Shown: piece after piece, positions 27,860-36,904 of the stretch
Layout: every line of letters begins with the position of its first letter
Position numbering within the stretch: the stretch's first letter is position 1
From: Natronococcus jeotgali DSM 18795
Lineage (GTDB): Archaea; Halobacteriota; Halobacteria; Halobacteriales; Natrialbaceae
Direction: 5' to 3'
Assembly: GCF_000337695.1 (NCBI RefSeq)
Contig: NZ_AOIA01000126.1
Coordinates: forward strand, 1-64,000
DNA: 64,000 bases
Notes under the pieces: generated by a model
What the model saw: the letters and a program-made list of their open reading frames with translations, nothing else
Told to the model about the DNA's origin: nothing
Database searches by the model: none
Position numbers and translations under genes: made by a program

Positions 27860-28758
27860 GTAAGTCTGTACGCCGACCTCCTCGAGGCCAAGCGGTTAGC
27901 CGGGCACAACGAGTACGGGCGGGTCGCCGGCAGGGTGAAAAGCCGCCTCGCCGAGTCGCTACGGCGGTCGCGGGTTCGACGAACGGCCGGGGCTATCGGG
28001 GCCGTCGACGATCCGGCTGCGCGGAGACTCGCCGACGGGTTTCGGATCTGTCTGCGGGATTCGTTCACCGCGGACCAGCGGGCCACGTTCGCGCGGATTT
28101 CGGATCGCAAGTCCGCCCTGCAGAACGACGATTCCGAGGTCACGTACTCGTTTCACGGGCCGAGCGACGAGGGGGTGACCGAGGACGTGTACGACGGGCG
28201 CTCGAGCACCGTGACCGTCTCCGAGTTCCCGCACTGTCCGTCGAGGTACGGAACGTTGCTGACGGCGCTGCTCACGCAGTACCACTCGCCGAGCGTCGTC
28301 GAGTTCGGAACGTGTCTCGGAACCTCGGCCGCGTACATGGGCGCGGGGCTGGACAGCGGCCACCTCACCACTATCGAGGCCGGCGAACCGCAGGTGAGGA
28401 TCGCTCGAGAAACGATCGAGAAGCTGGCCTGGAGGACCGAGTTACCGCCCGACAGGGGCTGTTCCAGGACGTGCTCCTGGAGGACGGTACCGCGCCGAAC
28501 TTCGACGTCGCGTTCCTCGACGGCCACCACCAGAAGGACGCGACGCTCGAGTACTTCGACGCGCTGTACGAGTTCGCGAACGAGGACGCGATCATCGCGT
28601 TCGACGACGTGAACGGCTACTCGGACGGGATGGACGAAGCGTGGGCGGAGATCCGCGCCGACCCGCGGGTCGATCTGTCGGTCCTGACGAACAGAACCGG
28701 GTTCGTCGTGGTCAACTCGTCGGTCTCCGACCCGAAGCGGTTCTCGCTGCCGTACTGA
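27860..28758 (+). pseudogene. Class I SAM-dependent methyltransferase gene, frameshifted and without a start
   Basis: The coding sequence runs in one frame to about 28426 and in another from 28429 to the stop at 28756-28758. The break falls inside EKL-GLEDRV, where one G is missing (GGC expected, GC present, at 28427). Motif I (VVEFGTCLGTS), the acidic TTIEAG loop, and later FDVAFLDGHHQ and IIAFDDVN identify an O-methyltransferase-type fold. The protein-like sequence SLYADLLEAKRLAGHNEYG begins right after a GTA where a start codon would be expected, with a stop six bases earlier, so the start may also be lost. A sequencing error could explain the frameshift but not both defects. Alternatively a GTG at 27935 starts a shorter product. 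Confidence 0.7.
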
Positions 28759-28787
28759 GCGGCGGTGGGAACGGCGTCCGATCGGCG

Positions 28788-30542
28788 TCACTCCTCGAGC
28801 GCGGGATCACTCTCGGCGCCCGCGCGGCGCCGGAGCAACTCGAGGCCGAGCGCGCCGCCGGCGATCCCGGCGCCCGCGGTGAAGCCGGGCGTCCGCTCGG
28901 CGGCGCCCGCGTCGACGGCGGCGTCGCGTTCCGTGCCGTCGGCCGAGTCGGTCGCGCCGTTGCGCTCGGTCCCCTCGGGATCGAGGGCGCCGTCGCCTTC
29001 GGCACCGTCCTCGAGGGGATCGTCGTCCGTTCGCGAGCCGGGTTCCGTTTCGCTCCCGCCGTCGATCTCGTCGGTCGTCTCCTCGTCGACTTCGTTGCCC
29101 GTCCCTCCGTCGGCAGTGTCGTTACCGTCGCCATCGTCGGTCGCGTTACCGCCGATTTCCTCTCGATCACCAGATTCGTCGTCGTCGTCGGTGTCGTCGG
29201 TCGCGTCGGCGCTGCCGTCGTCCGCTCCGCCGTCGTCGTTTCGGTTCCGGATCCGGCGCTCGGATCCCCCCTCGCTCGGATCGCTCCGGGTATCGTCGCC
29301 GTCGCTGCTGCCGTCCTCGCCCCCGGTGCGATCGCTTCGACCGTCGTCGTCCCGACCGTCACCGTCGTCGGCAGGTTCCCGAAGCGCGACGAGGTCGCCG
29401 TCGCGAGCGACGTAGATCGCGTCCGCGGTGAGCGCCCGGATCGGTCCGACCGGGACCTCGCGCTCGGCGACCGACCACCGCTCGCCGCCGTCCTCGAGAC
29501 CGAGCGCGACGAGCCGTCGCTGGCCGTCGCCGTCGGCGACGGCGACGTACGCGGCGTCGCCGCCGACGGCGGCCGGCCCGTAAGCGCGTTCGGCCTCGAG
29601 GGTCCAGTCGATTCGGTCGTCCTCGAGCGAGCGACCGCGGTAGGCGTCGCCCGCTCCGGCGACGAGCCCCGTTTCGCCGAGCGCGACCTCGCTCGACGAG
29701 TCGGGCGTCGCCGTTCCGAGGACGGCGCCCGTCTGCGCGTCGTAGCGCCGTCGATCGCCGTCCGGACCGCCCGCGGAGACGACGGCGGTTTCGTTCGCCT
29801 GGATCGCCGTCCCCCGGGCGGTGCCGTCGGACTCGCGGCGCCAGACCTCCTCGCCGGTGTCGGGGTCGTACGCGAGCAGCACGTTCCCGGCGGCGGCGTA
29901 CACCACCCCGTTGGCGGCCGCGGTCCCCTCGGCGAAGGCGCGCTCGTCGCCGTTCCCGTCGATCACGGAGCCGACGTCCCACCGGACCGAGCCGTCGGCG
30001 GGCTCGAGCGCGTACAGGGCTCCGTTGACCACGACGTAGACGCCGCCGTACGCGACCGTCTGCCAGGCGGCCGCCTCGTCCGTTCCGAAGTCGGTCCGCC
30101 AGCGGAAGCGCCCGTTCGACCGATCGAGCGCGACGACCTCCGTCCCGGTGAGGAACACGCGCTCGGCGTCGACCGAGGGTGCGGTCGCCGCGACGTCGGG
30201 GTTCTCCCAGACGAGCGAGCCGTCCGCCGCCTCGAGGGCGACGACGCCGTTATCGATCGTCGCGTACACGGTCCCGTCCGCGACGGCGATCTCGTCGTGG
30301 TGGTCGACCGACCAGGCCGCCTCGAGCGCGCCGCCGTCGAACCCGGGACCGTCCGCGTACCTGGCGTGTCCGGCCCCGCCGCGGTGGGAGGGCCACTCGC
30401 CTTCGAGTCCCGGGTTCGGCTCGAGAGCGGAATCCGGGAGCGCCTCGGTCCGGGCCTCGCCGTCGGTTCGAGCCGACCCGAGCGCCCCCGTCGAGAGCGC
30501 CACACCCGTCGCCAGTACAGATCGCCGGCTCCAATCGCTCAT
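28788..30542 (-). CDS. PGF-CTERM surface protein with PQQ-like beta-propeller, paralogue 2
   Basis: The 584-residue protein repeats the architecture of the protein at 25516. It has a Tat-type N-terminus (MSDWSRRSVLATGVALSTGA), propeller repeats (about 50-400; for example GTVYATIDNGVVALEAADGS and NVLLAYDPDTGEEVWRRE), an acidic low-complexity linker of about 130 residues, and the tail RTPGFTAGAGIAGGALGLEL followed by arginines. The PGF-CTERM tail predicts archaeosortase processing. The linker differs from that of paralogue 1, so only the ordered parts are conserved. A TATA-like GAATATATT lies on the coding strand about 33 bp upstream. Confidence 0.82.
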   Translation of the reverse strand: MSDWSRRSVLATGVALSTGALGSARTDGEARTEALPDSALEPNPGLEGEWPSHRGGAGHARYADGPGFDGGALEAAWSVDHHDEIAVADGTVYATIDNGVVALEAADGSLVWENPDVAATAPSVDAERVFLTGTEVVALDRSNGRFRWRTDFGTDEAAAWQTVAYGGVYVVVNGALYALEPADGSVRWDVGSVIDGNGDERAFAEGTAAANGVVYAAAGNVLLAYDPDTGEEVWRRESDGTARGTAIQANETAVVSAGGPDGDRRRYDAQTGAVLGTATPDSSSEVALGETGLVAGAGDAYRGRSLEDDRIDWTLEAERAYGPAAVGGDAAYVAVADGDGQRRLVALGLEDGGERWSVAEREVPVGPIRALTADAIYVARDGDLVALREPADDGDGRDDDGRSDRTGGEDGSSDGDDTRSDPSEGGSERRIRNRNDDGGADDGSADATDDTDDDDESGDREEIGGNATDDGDGNDTADGGTGNEVDEETTDEIDGGSETEPGSRTDDDPLEDGAEGDGALDPEGTERNGATDSADGTERDAAVDAGAAERTPGFTAGAGIAGGALGLELLRRRAGAESDPALEE

Positions 30543-30698
30543 ACCGCTCCATCGAACATCAGGTACAAATATATTCAGACTATTTTGAATATTGTGTCGC
30601 CCCCTCGCGCGCCGAACGGAGTCGGCTCGAGGGGTGTCCGCGCCGCTCGAGACGAGAATTCTGGAGAACGGCGGCGACGCGAGCGAGTAGCCGAGACG

Positions 30699-31544
30699 CT
30701 ACTCCAGCGCCGACTCGAGGGCGTCGACCTGCTCGGCGTTCCCGAAGTAGGCGGGAGTGTGCTGGTGGAGGTCCTCGGGTTCGCGCTCGAGGATCGATCC
30801 GCGACCGGTCGAGGACCGTCCGCCCGCGGTTTCGACGAGGTGTGCGATCGGGTTGGCCTCGTACTGGAGTCGGAGGTCCCCGTCGGGACTGGTCGCTCGC
30901 TCGGGGTACCCGATCAGGCCGCCGTCGACGAGGAGGTGGTTGACGTCGGCGACCATCGCACCCGTGTACCGAAGTTTGGAGTCGCGCTGGAGGTCGGACC
31001 AGACGTCGCGGACGGACGTCGACCACTCGGCGGTCGAACCGGCGAACCCGCAGATCGAGCCCTGGGCGGGGAAGCTGACTGGAGCCGACTCGACGATCTC
31101 GCCGTCGTCGATCACGTACCGCGTGACGATCCCGTCGACGGCGGCGGTCATCGTCACGAGCGGACCGTACAGGACGAACGCGCTGGCGACGAGTTCGCGA
31201 CCGCTCGCCGGGAGCGAGGCGTCGTAGACGCCGACGACCGTGCCGACCGTGTTGTTCGAGCGGAGATTCGACGAGCCGTCGAGCGGATCGACGGCGACGC
31301 TGTATCCCTCGCCGACGTCCTCGACGGCGTCGCGCTCCTCGCTGGCGAACGTCCCGACGCCGTCGAGCGCCGCCAGTCGATCGCGGAGGGTGCGGTCGAT
31401 CTCCAGGTCCGCGGCCGACTGCGCGTCGCCGCTCGGGTTCTCGCCGGCGGTCTTCCCGCGGGACGTCCGCAACTGCTCGCGAACCGTGGGCGTCGCCCCC
31501 GCGAGCGCGTTCAGAATCGGACGCACGTCCGTCACCGAGACCAC
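30699..31544 (-). CDS. fbp: Class I fructose-1,6-bisphosphatase
   Basis: The product of about 281 residues carries the metal-binding motif VDPLDGSSN, preceded by GTFASEERD. NPSGDAQSAADLEID and YTGAMVADVNHLL fit the class I FBPase fold. It hydrolyses fructose-1,6-bisphosphate to fructose-6-phosphate. It is the last gene of the fructose PTS operon. The start is uncertain: GTG at 31544 (VVSVTDVRPIL) or GTG at 31535 (VTDVRPIL) both fit, while the frame further upstream is Arg-rich and overlaps the EIIB gene. In a cell growing on fructose this enzyme would supply hexose phosphate for biosynthesis. Confidence 0.85.
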   Translation of the reverse strand: MVSVTDVRPILNALAGATPTVREQLRTSRGKTAGENPSGDAQSAADLEIDRTLRDRLAALDGVGTFASEERDAVEDVGEGYSVAVDPLDGSSNLRSNNTVGTVVGVYDASLPASGRELVASAFVLYGPLVTMTAAVDGIVTRYVIDDGEIVESAPVSFPAQGSICGFAGSTAEWSTSVRDVWSDLQRDSKLRYTGAMVADVNHLLVDGGLIGYPERATSPDGDLRLQYEANPIAHLVETAGGRSSTGRGSILEREPEDLHQHTPAYFGNAEQVDALESALE

Positions 31545-31602
31545 CGCCGTCCCGTCGGACCTGCGCTCGTCTCCGCGGCGGATTCGACTCCGTCGGCACC
31601 GC

Positions 31603-32067
31603 TCACGAGAACAGCCTCCGGATGCGGGCGAACAGTCCCTTCGACGGGTCGCCCCCGAGCTGTTCGCGTTCGGCGTCGGTATCGTCCGTCGAGGTCGATC
31701 CGGCCTCCTCGGTCCCTTCGGCGCTTTCGCCCTCGGAGACGTCGGTAACGCCGGTTTCACCGGCCTCGGCCTTCTCGATCGCCCGTTCGATCAGCCCGTC
31801 GACGTCGTTGACCGCGTCCTTGACCGTTCCCTTGACGAGGGGTTTGCCCTCGAAGCGGTCGCGGTTGACCGCCGTGTCCGCGGCGACGATGACCGCGTCG
31901 GCGTCCTCGATCTCCGCGGCCGTCAACTCGTTCTCGGCGCCCATCGCGCCCTGGACTTCGACTTTGATGTCGTGACCGCGCTCCTCGGCGGTCGTCTCGA
32001 GGTTTTCGGCCGCCATCTGGCTGTGTGCGATACCGGTCGGACAGGAGGTGACTGCGACGAGTTTCAT
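31603..32067 (-). CDS. ptfB: Fructose PTS component EIIB
   Basis: The 154-residue protein starts MKLVAVTSCPTGIAHSQMAA, with the phosphorylated Cys9 in the CPTGIAHS loop typical of fructose-type IIB. After the domain (about 1-105) comes an acidic tail of about 50 residues (EGTEEAGSTSTDDTD). It receives phosphate from EIIA and passes it to fructose carried by EIIC. Its start overlaps the stop of the enzyme I gene in an ATGA, showing translational coupling. Confidence 0.9.
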   Translation of the reverse strand: MKLVAVTSCPTGIAHSQMAAENLETTAEERGHDIKVEVQGAMGAENELTAAEIEDADAVIVAADTAVNRDRFEGKPLVKGTVKDAVNDVDGLIERAIEKAEAGETGVTDVSEGESAEGTEEAGSTSTDDTDAEREQLGGDPSKGLFARIRRLFS

Positions 32068-33764
32068 TGGTCTGGTGTGGTAGATTCGATGCGTTCGGTA
32101 ACCTGTGCGCCGGTTGCCGCCTCGAGCGCCGCCGAGGCGAGCTCGGCCGCCTCGTCCGTGCGGGTCGCCTCCACCGCGGCCTTGACGTCCGGGACGGTGA
32201 CCGCGCTCATGCTGAGCTCGTCGAGCCCGAGCCCGACGAGGAGTTCGGTCAGCTCGGGGTCGCCGGCCATCTCCCCGCACATCCCGATCCAGGCGTCGCG
32301 CTCGTGGGCCGCCTCGACGGCTCGGGCGACGGCTCGCAGTACGGCGGGGTGGCGCGGATCCCGGAGCTCGGCGACGCGTTCGTTTTCGCGCGCCGCGGCC
32401 ATCACGTACTGGGTGAGGTCGTTCGTCCCGATGCTGAGGAAGTCGACCCGCTCGGCGAGCTCGGGCGCCGTGAAGACGGCCCCGGGCGTCTCGATCATGA
32501 CGCCGAGTTCGGGGATCGCGTAGTCGACCCCCTCGTCCTCGAGGGCGTCCGCGACCGCGTCGACGGTCTCGAGCGCGGCGGTCAGCTCCTCGGGCGTCGC
32601 GACGAGCGGGAACATGACCGCCAGCCGCCCGTCGCCGTCCGCGGCCGCCCGGAGCAGCGCCCGGAGCTGCGTCTCGAAGAGGTCGGCGTCCGGGCCGAGC
32701 GAGCGGCGGATCCCGCGCTCGCCGAGGAACGGGTTCTCCTCCTCGGGCAGCTCGAGGTAGGGGATCTGCTTGTCGCCGCCGATATCGAGCGTCCGGACGA
32801 CCACGCGACCGTCCGGGAACGTCTCGAGCGCCTCGAGGTAGGTCTCGTACTGTTCGTCCTCGTCGGGCGGGGTTTCGCGGTCGAGAAACAGGAACTCGGT
32901 GCGGTAGAGCCCGACGCCGTCGGCGCCCCGGGCCTTCGCACCCTCGAGTTCGGCCGGCTGGCCGACGTTCGCGGCGACCTCGATCTCGGCGCCGTCGGCG
33001 GTCGTCACCGCCTCTTCACGGATCTCGACGTCGTGGGTTTCATGTGCGGCCTCGCGGCGCTCGTCGCTCGGCTCGACGACGAGTTCGCCGCCCTCGCCGT
33101 CGACGACGACCGTCGCGCCCTCGTCGACGTCGTGCAGGTCGTCGCCGACGCCGACCACGGCCGGGAGCGCCAGCGATCGGGCGAAGATCGCGGCGTGGGA
33201 GGTCCGTCCTCCCGTAGCGGTGGCGAACCCGGCGACGCGGTCCGGATCGAGCTGGGCGGTGTCGCTCGGCGTGAGCCGCTCGGCCAGGACGACCGATCCC
33301 TCCGGAAGGTCGCCGAGATCGACCCGGTCGCCGCCGACGAGGATCCGAACGAGCCGATCGCGGACGTCCCGGAGGTCGTCGGCGCGCTCGGCCGTGCGTC
33401 CGTCCATCCCCTCGAACTGCTCGATCGGGTCGGCGAACGCGCGCTGCACCGCGTGTTCGGCGGGCAGTCCGTCCTCGAGCGCGCCCTCGACCCCGTCCTC
33501 GATCTGCGGGTCCGCGAGGAACTGCAGGTGCGCGTCGAAGACCTCGGCCTCCTGGTCGCCGACGCGCTCGGCGGTCCGTTCGCGCTCGGCTTCCAGTTCG
33601 CTTCGGGCGGTCTCGCGCGCGTCCTCGAACCGTCGGCGTTCGGTGTCGGGGTCGGCGGTCGCCTCGTCGGGGTCGGGAAGGTCGGCGTCCGGGCTGTACC
33701 AGACGACCGTCCCGACGCCCGAGCGCGGCGTCGCACCGGTTCCGGTGAGCGTGCGTTCGGTCAT
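32064..33764 (-). CDS. ptsI: PTS enzyme I (phosphoenolpyruvate-protein phosphotransferase)
   Basis: The 566-residue protein has the phosphohistidine His190 in GGRTSHAAIFARSLALP. The C-terminal PEP-binding barrel is marked by GVGLYRTEFLFLDR, GGDKQIPYLELPEEENPFLG and SIGTNDLTQYVMA. It transfers phosphate from PEP to HPr. Four bases separate it from the HPr gene upstream, and it overlaps the EIIB gene downstream. Length and motifs are normal for the family. Confidence 0.93.
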   Translation of the reverse strand: MTERTLTGTGATPRSGVGTVVWYSPDADLPDPDEATADPDTERRRFEDARETARSELEAERERTAERVGDQEAEVFDAHLQFLADPQIEDGVEGALEDGLPAEHAVQRAFADPIEQFEGMDGRTAERADDLRDVRDRLVRILVGGDRVDLGDLPEGSVVLAERLTPSDTAQLDPDRVAGFATATGGRTSHAAIFARSLALPAVVGVGDDLHDVDEGATVVVDGEGGELVVEPSDERREAAHETHDVEIREEAVTTADGAEIEVAANVGQPAELEGAKARGADGVGLYRTEFLFLDRETPPDEDEQYETYLEALETFPDGRVVVRTLDIGGDKQIPYLELPEEENPFLGERGIRRSLGPDADLFETQLRALLRAAADGDGRLAVMFPLVATPEELTAALETVDAVADALEDEGVDYAIPELGVMIETPGAVFTAPELAERVDFLSIGTNDLTQYVMAAARENERVAELRDPRHPAVLRAVARAVEAAHERDAWIGMCGEMAGDPELTELLVGLGLDELSMSAVTVPDVKAAVEATRTDEAAELASAALEAATGAQVTERIESTTPDQ

Positions 33765-33768
33765 CGGA

Positions 33769-34056
33769 TTAGCCCTCGGCGTCGGCCAGTTCGTCCTCGG
33801 GCGTGGTCAGGACGCGCTCGAGGGCGTCGAGCGCCGCCTCCTCGTCGGGGCCGTCCGCGATCAGCCGGACGTCTTCGCCGGATTCGGCGCCGAGGCTCGT
33901 CACCGCGATCATGCTGCCCGCCGAGATCGGCTCGTCGTCGCCGTATCCGATCCGCACGTCCGAGTCGTGCTCGTTGACAGTCTCGACGAACTTCGCGGCG
34001 GGACGGGCGTGCAGTCCCGCCTCGGGGACGATCGTCACGGTGCGTTCGCTGCTCAT
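33769..34056 (-). CDS. ptsH: PTS phosphocarrier HPr
   Basis: The 95-residue protein has the active histidine in EAGLHARPAAKFVE (His16) and an ISAGSMIAVTSLGAESG segment around the position where bacterial HPr carries its regulatory serine. It carries phosphate from enzyme I to EIIA. No HPr kinase gene is in the window. The start overlaps the EIIA stop by 4 bp. Confidence 0.92.
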   Translation of the reverse strand: MSSERTVTIVPEAGLHARPAAKFVETVNEHDSDVRIGYGDDEPISAGSMIAVTSLGAESGEDVRLIADGPDEEAALDALERVLTTPEDELADAEG

Positions 34057-34529
34057 GCTACCGCCTCCTTCAGCACGGCCTGTACCTCGGCGGGCGTGTC
34101 CGCGTCGTACAGCGCCTCGCGGGTCTCCTCGTGCATGAGCGCCCGCGAGAGCGTGCTCAGGATCGAGAGGTGGTCGTCGGCGCCGGACTCGGGGACGAGG
34201 ATCATGAAGATCAGGCGCGCGGGCTCGTCGTCCATCGAGCCGAAGTCGACGCCGGTTTCCGAACGGGTGAACGCCACGGACGGTTCCGCGACGGCGTCGG
34301 TCTGGGCGTGGGGAATCCCGATTCCCATGCCGACGCCGGTGGTCGTCTCCTCTTCGCGTGCGAGCAGCGCCTCGAGGGCCGCGTCGCGGTCCTCGACGCG
34401 CCCCGCGTCGACGAGCAAGTCGAGGAGGTACTCGATGCAGGCGCGCTTGTCCGCGGGCGCCGAATCGAGCGCGATGTGGTCGGTCGGGGCGAGCGTGTCG
34501 ATGCGGTCTTCGTTGAGTGTTTCGGTCAT
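34053..34529 (-). CDS. ptfA: Fructose PTS component EIIA
   Basis: The 158-residue protein belongs to the fructose/nitrogen-type IIA fold, with GVGMGIGIPHAQTDAV holding the phosphohistidine (His74) and a later FMILVPESGADDHLSILSTL strand-helix pair. It moves phosphate from HPr to EIIB. Its ATG is 39 bp from the end of the EIIC gene, and it is coupled to the HPr gene downstream. Confidence 0.92.
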   Translation of the reverse strand: MTETLNEDRIDTLAPTDHIALDSAPADKRACIEYLLDLLVDAGRVEDRDAALEALLAREEETTTGVGMGIGIPHAQTDAVAEPSVAFTRSETGVDFGSMDDEPARLIFMILVPESGADDHLSILSTLSRALMHEETREALYDADTPAEVQAVLKEAVA

Positions 34530-34568
34530 GATGGTGTCGTGGAGTCGACATCGGGTCGCGTCGATTCG

Positions 34569-35744
34569 TTAGTCGTTAGTCCGGGCCGTCGCTTGAGCGT
34601 TCGGTCCCGTTTCGGTTTCGACGTCGGCGACGGTCTTCTCGAAGTCCGGTTTGATCGCCGTCGCGACGACCGCGGTAACGATCGTCCCGAGTGCGATGCA
34701 GGCGAGGAAGAGCAACGCGCTGTTCGACAGGAGGAACACGAAGATCCCGCCGTGGGGTGCGGGCATGGTGACGCCGAGCCAGAGTGCGGTGGCGCCGGCT
34801 GTCGCGCTGCCGATCACGGCGCTCGGGATCACACGCAGCGGGTCGGCCGCGGCGTAGGGAATGGCACCCTCGGTGATAAACGCCAGGCCGAGGGGAACCG
34901 CCGCCTTGGCGTTTTCGTACATTTCGGCGGAGTACTTCTGGGGTGCGATGAAGTTCGACAGCGCCAGGCCGAGCGGCGGCGTCATGCCGGCGATCATCAC
35001 CGCGGCCATCGGGCCGAAGATCTGGTCGCCGACGAGCGCGGCGCCGAACACGTAGGCGACCTTGTTGATCGGGCCGCCCATGTCCGCCGCCATCATCGCG
35101 CCGAGGATCGCGCCCAGAAGGAGCGCGTTCGCTCCCTCCATCCCCTGAAGGAACGTCGTCAGCGCGTCGTCGACGATCGCGATCGGCACCCCCAGGCCGA
35201 CGATGACGAGCGGCGCCAGAAACGCCGTGGTGAGTACCGGGATGATCAGCACCGGCATCATCGGTTCGATGACGGAGTGAACCGGCCACCCCTTCATCCA
35301 GCGGGCGACGTGACCGGCGAGGAGACCGGCGACCAGCGCACCGAGGAAGCCGGCGACGGCGCCGTCGGCCGAGAACCCGACGAGAGTCCCGGCGGCCTCG
35401 ATGAGCTGTTCCTGCTGGATCGCCCACGAGAGGATGAAACCGGGCGCGAGTCCGGGCCTGTCAGCGATCGCGTAGGCGATGTAGGCCCCTAGAATAGGGA
35501 TCATGATCGTCAGGCCGAGGTTTCCGATCTCGGCCAGGTACCACGCGAAGCTCCCCTCCGCTTCGAACACCGTCTCGGTAGTCGCCTCCGTGAACGGGAG
35601 TTCGGCGACCATGAACGCCACGGCCAGGAAAATCCCCCCTATCGTGACGAACGGAATCATGAACGACACGCCGGTCATTACGTCTTCCTTAACCGAGGTG
35701 ACGTGTGACCGGAGTGCGCTCTCTGCTTTGTCTGCTGGTGCCAT
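34569..35744 (-). CDS. ptfC: Fructose PTS permease EIIC
   Basis: The 391-residue membrane protein has about nine to ten hydrophobic segments and typical IIC-fructose sequences (VMTGVSFMIPFVTIGGIFLA, MMAADMGGPINKVAYVFG, FITEGAIPYAAADPLRVIPS). It transports and phosphorylates fructose to fructose-1-phosphate with EIIB. It is the first gene of the operon EIIC-EIIA-HPr-EI-EIIB-FBPase. The TTTCTGATCG motif lies about 52 bp upstream, just beyond a TATA-like TTGAATAATA on the coding strand. Confidence 0.92.
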   Translation of the reverse strand: MAPADKAESALRSHVTSVKEDVMTGVSFMIPFVTIGGIFLAVAFMVAELPFTEATTETVFEAEGSFAWYLAEIGNLGLTIMIPILGAYIAYAIADRPGLAPGFILSWAIQQEQLIEAAGTLVGFSADGAVAGFLGALVAGLLAGHVARWMKGWPVHSVIEPMMPVLIIPVLTTAFLAPLVIVGLGVPIAIVDDALTTFLQGMEGANALLLGAILGAMMAADMGGPINKVAYVFGAALVGDQIFGPMAAVMIAGMTPPLGLALSNFIAPQKYSAEMYENAKAAVPLGLAFITEGAIPYAAADPLRVIPSAVIGSATAGATALWLGVTMPAPHGGIFVFLLSNSALLFLACIALGTIVTAVVATAIKPDFEKTVADVETETGPNAQATARTND

Positions 35745-35795
35745 GCTCTACCCTAGTTCCTACCTATTATTCAAAGTAGTCTTCGAATACGATCT

Positions 35796-35805
35796 TTTCT
35801 GATCG
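35796..35805. promoter_or_regulatory. TTTCTGATCG motif upstream of ptfC
   Basis: This is one of three copies of TTTCTGATCG found at the promoters of the fructose locus. Here it lies upstream of the apparent TATA region of ptfC and forms part of GATC-TTTTCT-GATC. The others are at 37729-37738 and, inverted, at 38585-38594. Confidence 0.5.
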
Positions 35806-35980
35806 TCTAGTATGGATTAATATCCGTGATGTTCACGCTACGATCGGATATTCACGCGAATATCACGGAAATTACCGGGATATCGCGTCGAGAAACCGGC
35901 TTGGTGGTCGCGTTGATGTTCGATCAAAAACGAAAGTAGTATGCACACTGCACGAGCGCTCGCTCACAACCAGTCGTCGG

Positions 35981-36904
35981 CTACCGGGAGCCGACCTCGG
36001 GGCTCGAGATCGAGACGCGATCGATCGAACCCGCCGCGTCGTCGAGCGGCGGGATATCGGTGCCCGGAACGGAGACGACGCGCGACGCAACCGCCATCCC
36101 CGTCCGGAGCGCCTCGCGGTCCGGAGCGCCCCGGTCCAGCGCCGACAGCACCCCCGCCAGCAACGAGTCCCCGGCGCCGACCGTATCGACGACGTCGGTC
36201 TCGAGGGCCGCCGCGTGAAAGCGATCGTCCGGCGTCGCCATGATCGCCCCGTCGGCCCCCAGCGACGCGACGACCCGATCGTACCCCCGTTCTCGGAGCT
36301 GCGCGACCGCGTCGTAACACTCCTCGAGGGTGCGAGTCGGTTGCCCCGTCGCCGCCGCGAGCTCCTCGCGGTTGGGTTTGCACAGCGCGTAGGACGCGTC
36401 GAGCTCCGCGAGGCGGTCCCCGCCGACGTCGACGACGGTCTCCCACTCCCCGGCTCGAGAAATCCGATCGATCGCGTCGGAGTCGAGACCCGGCGGGAGA
36501 CTCCCGCCGACGACGACGGTATCGGGCTCGTTGCGCTCGACGGTACGCAGCAGGTCGTCGATCGCGCGCTCGGAGACCGTCGGCCCGGCGTGGTTGATCT
36601 TGAACTCCGCGTCCTCGGTCAGGACCGTGGTGTTGAGCCGAGTTCGTCCGTCGATCTCGACGAAATCGCTCTCGATCCGTCCGTCGGCCAGGCCGTCTCG
36701 AATGAACTCCCCGAGAAAATCGCCGACGAGGCCCGTCGCGACCGTCTCGGTTCCTAACTCGACGAGGTACTTCGAGACGTTGATCCCCTTGCCGCCGGGA
36801 TCGATGCGCGCGTCGTTGGCCCGCGCGACCCGGCCGGATTCGGGAAGGCTATCGACGCCGACCGTGTGGTCGACCGCCGGGTTGAGCGTTACCGTGAGGA
36901 TCAC
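35981..36904 (-). CDS. pfkB: 1-phosphofructokinase (PfkB family)
   Basis: The 307-residue protein opens ILTVTLNPAVDHTV, has the substrate motif DPGGKGINVSKYL, and the catalytic GAGDS loop near residue 255 (VDTVGAGDSLLAGVLSAL). It phosphorylates fructose-1-phosphate to fructose-1,6-bisphosphate with ATP. The start is GTG at 36904, overlapping the GlpR stop as GTGA, so the two are co-translated. The long open frame upstream is a shadow of glpR. The locus context (PTS, aldolase) makes fructose-1-phosphate the likely substrate. Confidence 0.92.
   Translation of the reverse strand: MILTVTLNPAVDHTVGVDSLPESGRVARANDARIDPGGKGINVSKYLVELGTETVATGLVGDFLGEFIRDGLADGRIESDFVEIDGRTRLNTTVLTEDAEFKINHAGPTVSERAIDDLLRTVERNEPDTVVVGGSLPPGLDSDAIDRISRAGEWETVVDVGGDRLAELDASYALCKPNREELAAATGQPTRTLEECYDAVAQLRERGYDRVVASLGADGAIMATPDDRFHAAALETDVVDTVGAGDSLLAGVLSALDRGAPDREALRTGMAVASRVVSVPGTDIPPLDDAAGSIDRVSISSPEVGSR

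Noticed and set aside
28641-31748. Plus-strand frame of over 1000 codons across the propeller and FBPase genes.
   Set aside because: It lies wholly opposite two well supported genes and has Arg/Val/Asp-biased shadow composition.
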